Source: Microbacterium maritypicum (GTDB lineage Bacteria; Actinomycetota; Actinomycetes; Actinomycetales; Microbacteriaceae). Taken from it: a DNA stretch of 64,000 nt. Where the stretch lies: the NCBI RefSeq assembly GCF_008868125.1, contig NZ_WAAQ01000003.1:248001-312000 (forward strand), given 5' to 3'. The notes beneath the pieces were generated by a model. The model was not told the DNA's origin, did not search any database, and was given only the letters and a program-made list of their open reading frames with translations. Numbering within the stretch: the first letter of the stretch is position 1; each line of letters starts with the position of its first letter. Both the position numbers and the translations under genes were made by a program. Of this stretch, positions 62,488 to 64,000 are shown piece by piece.

Positions 62488-62940
62488 ATGGCAAAGCTGA
62501 TTCTCACGAACGAGGTCGCCGGGCTGGGTAGTGCCGGTGACGTTGTCGAGGTCAAGAACGGGTACGCCCGTAACTTCCTCATCCCGCAGGGCTTCGCTAC
62601 GGCGTGGACCCGCGGTGGCGAAAAGCAGGTCGCATCGATCCAGGCCGCGCGTCAGGCACGCGCGATCCACGATCGTGACGACGCTGTCGCGCTGAAGAAC
62701 GCTCTCGAGGGCACCAAGGTGCGCCTCACGGTCAAGGCCGGCAAGGAGGGTCGTCTCTTCGGCTCCGTCAAGACGGACCACGTCGCGGATGCTGTCGCAG
62801 CCGCCGGCCTGGGCTCGATCGACAAGCGCAAGGTGCACATCACGTCGCCCATCAAGGTGACCGGTGAGCACGAGGCGACCGTGCGTCTGCACGACGACGT
62901 CACCGCAGTGATCACGCTGCAGGTCGTCGCCGCCAAGTAA
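62488..62940 (+). CDS. rplI: 50S ribosomal protein L9
   Basis: A 150-residue L9. It opens [20 protein letters not shown], followed by [15 protein letters not shown], the universal N-terminal rRNA-binding domain. A long connecting helix and C-terminal domain complete the usual length. It ends the operon and is followed at once by a strong terminator; dnaB, which often follows, is not here. Confidence 0.97.
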   Translation: MAKLILTNEVAGLGSAGDVVEVKNGYARNFLIPQGFATAWTRGGEKQVASIQAARQARAIHDRDDAVALKNALEGTKVRLTVKAGKEGRLFGSVKTDHVADAVAAAGLGSIDKRKVHITSPIKVTGEHEATVRLHDDVTAVITLQVVAAK

Positions 62941-62949
62941 GGCACGTCG

Positions 62950-62983
62950 AGAACGCCCCTGTCCTCCGGGACAGGGGCGTTCT
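62950..62983. terminator. Terminator of the rpsF operon
   Basis: A perfect 15-bp inverted repeat, AGAACGCCCCTGTCC and its complement, has a 4-base loop (TCCG). It lies between rplI and the convergent WYL gene and can serve both. Confidence 0.93.
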
Positions 62984-63012
62984 GCATTCCCCGGCCCGGT
63001 CACTCGTGCGCC

Positions 63013-63711
63013 TCACCCGTCTCGACCGTGCACCGGCCGTGCACCGGCCGGCGGCTCTCCGACCTCATCGACGGTGTGACCGCTGCAGGCCGCCTTCGTG
63101 ACGCTGGCCCTCTCGACGCGCGACACGGCGAACCACCGCATGGCGTCACGCAGACGGCACCACCCGACCAGGTACCACTGGCCGTTCGTGGAGGCGAACA
63201 GCACGGGCTCGACATCACGCGTTGTCGTGTTCCCGTCTCTGGCCGTGTACCGGAGGCGGACCACCCGCTGGTCCGACATCGCCTCCTCCAGCGCCGACCG
63301 GATCGCGCGGGAGGAAGTGGGGGGTGCATCGATCCACACGCGGGGGGCGAGCGCGTCGGCTCGGGCGCGCGTGTGAGGGTCGAGGACATCCAGGATCTTC
63401 CGCACACCCGCCGCGGCCAGGTCGGCGTAGGGGGCGTCGGGCGCTGCGGACACGGCAGCCATGAGCGCCACGGCCTGCGCGGGAGACAGGCTCACCGGCG
63501 GCAGCGATGCTCCCACGGCCAGGCCGTAGCCGCCTCCGGGACCCGGGCGCGACCACAGCGGTGCGCCGCTGCGCTCCAACGCCGCCAGGTCGCGCTTGAC
63601 GGTGCGCACGGAGACGTCGAACTCCCGCGCCAGACGCTCGGCCGAGCAGCCCCGCGATCCGCTGCGTCGCAGCATCTCGGACAGGGCATGCAGGCGCTCT
63701 GCGCGCTTCAC
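63013..63711 (-). CDS. WYL domain-containing transcriptional regulator
   Basis: A 232-residue regulator with an N-terminal winged HTH (SAERLAREFDVSVRTVKRDL) and a C-terminal WYL domain. The defining tryptophan-tyrosine-leucine is in GQWYLVGWCRLRDAMRWFAVSR. I chose the GTG start at VKRAERLHALSEML, because the longer frame runs through the divergent promoter. It is divergent from a hydrolase gene that it probably regulates. Confidence 0.88.
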   Translation of the reverse strand: MKRAERLHALSEMLRRSGSRGCSAERLAREFDVSVRTVKRDLAALERSGAPLWSRPGPGGGYGLAVGASLPPVSLSPAQAVALMAAVSAAPDAPYADLAAAGVRKILDVLDPHTRARADALAPRVWIDAPPTSSRAIRSALEEAMSDQRVVRLRYTARDGNTTTRDVEPVLFASTNGQWYLVGWCRLRDAMRWFAVSRVERASVTKAACSGHTVDEVGEPPAGARPVHGRDG

Positions 63712-63781
63712 GATTCTGCCTGGAAATTCATGACATAAATAGTGACACACACCTGCCCGCAGTGCGGAACAAGCTGGGGGT

Positions 63782-64000
63782 ATGACACAGACGACGAGCA
63801 GCCCGACCATCCTCTTCATCGCCGGCCACTGGTTGGGTGCGTGGGCGTGGGATGAGGTCCTCGAACACCTGAACGCCGCGGGCCCTCGTGCGGTCGCGAT
63901 GACGCTGCCGGGTCTCGACGCGAACGATCCCGAGCGTGCGACGAAGACGCTCGATGATCAAGCCGCCGGGATCCTGGGGGAGCTCGCCCGGCTCGGTGTC
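63782..64000 (+). CDS. Alpha/beta hydrolase, truncated by the window end
   Basis: The first 73 codons of an alpha/beta-hydrolase fold enzyme. TILFIAGHWLGAWAWDEVLEHL contains the oxyanion-hole H-W/G strand of the family and is followed by MTLPGLDAND. The nucleophile elbow and the rest lie outside the window. It starts 70 bases from the WYL regulator, which is read the other way. A repeated TGACA within that gap may be its operator. Confidence 0.8.
   Translation, partial: MTQTTSSPTILFIAGHWLGAWAWDEVLEHLNAAGPRAVAMTLPGLDANDPERATKTLDDQAAGILGELARLGV

Overview
The window is GC-rich DNA with dense, often overlapping genes. It carries parA-parB with TGTTTCACGTGAAACA-type parS sites, the trxB-trxA/murJ/DUF6049 block, a CCA-adding enzyme gene and the rpsF-ssb-rpsR-rplI operon. 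This is the arrangement found near the replication origin of Actinobacteria. Protein sequences, LAXTG and Tat export signals and the gene set suggest Microbacteriaceae, most likely Microbacterium. That assignment is an inference. I saw no rRNA, tRNA or CRISPR array.

Layout. 1-5.1 kb: three parS sites, parA-parB, a sugar porter, a small conserved protein and a GrpB-family protein. 5.1-10.5 kb (minus strand): DUF6049 protein, murJ and trxB-trxA, the last with a SigR-type promoter (GGAAT-N18-GTT). 10.5-18 kb: a methyltransferase, a frameshifted flavin-dependent oxidoreductase gene whose 3' end is duplicated around an inserted YaaC-like gene, a reductase, an acetyltransferase, and about 2 kb of decayed sequence with small-gene remnants. 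18-28.3 kb (minus): a Tat-exported phosphoesterase, a seven-gene polyamine operon (puuC-like, puuD-like, DUF3830, potDBCA-like) with a double Lrp-type regulator just upstream, and a lipoprotein. 28.4-31 kb: a cell-wall-anchored purple acid phosphatase. 31-37.3 kb: the CCA-adding enzyme, a divergent TetR/reductase pair, and a GAF-regulator/aldehyde dehydrogenase/DUF779 cassette. 37.3-43 kb (minus): a peptide-type ABC operon headed by a DUF1684 gene. 43-47 kb: a TacA/TacT-like toxin-antitoxin cassette bracketed by 20-bp direct repeats, then a LysR-controlled transporter and 3-hydroxybutyrate dehydrogenase. 47-52 kb: membrane and hypothetical proteins and acetyltransferases. 52-58 kb: an Lrp regulator divergent from a complete second peptide ABC operon. 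58-61 kb: an FAD oxidoreductase overlapping an iron-sulfur photolyase. 61-64 kb: the ribosomal operon with a structured leader, then a WYL regulator divergent from a truncated hydrolase.

The conserved chromosomal genes (parAB, trxAB, murJ, DUF6049, cca, rpsF-rplI) form a scaffold, and nutrient-uptake operons with their own local regulators have been interleaved into it. The strongest mobile-DNA signals are the YaaC-like single-gene island at 13.0-14.8 kb and the repeat-bracketed toxin-antitoxin cassette at 43.0-43.9 kb. The strongest regulatory signals are the SigR-type trxB promoter, the perfect inverted repeat covering the ribosome-binding site of the puuC-like gene, the nested palindrome before the aldehyde dehydrogenase, the helically phased TGGACA repeats in the Lrp/ABC divergent promoter, and the rpsF leader hairpin.
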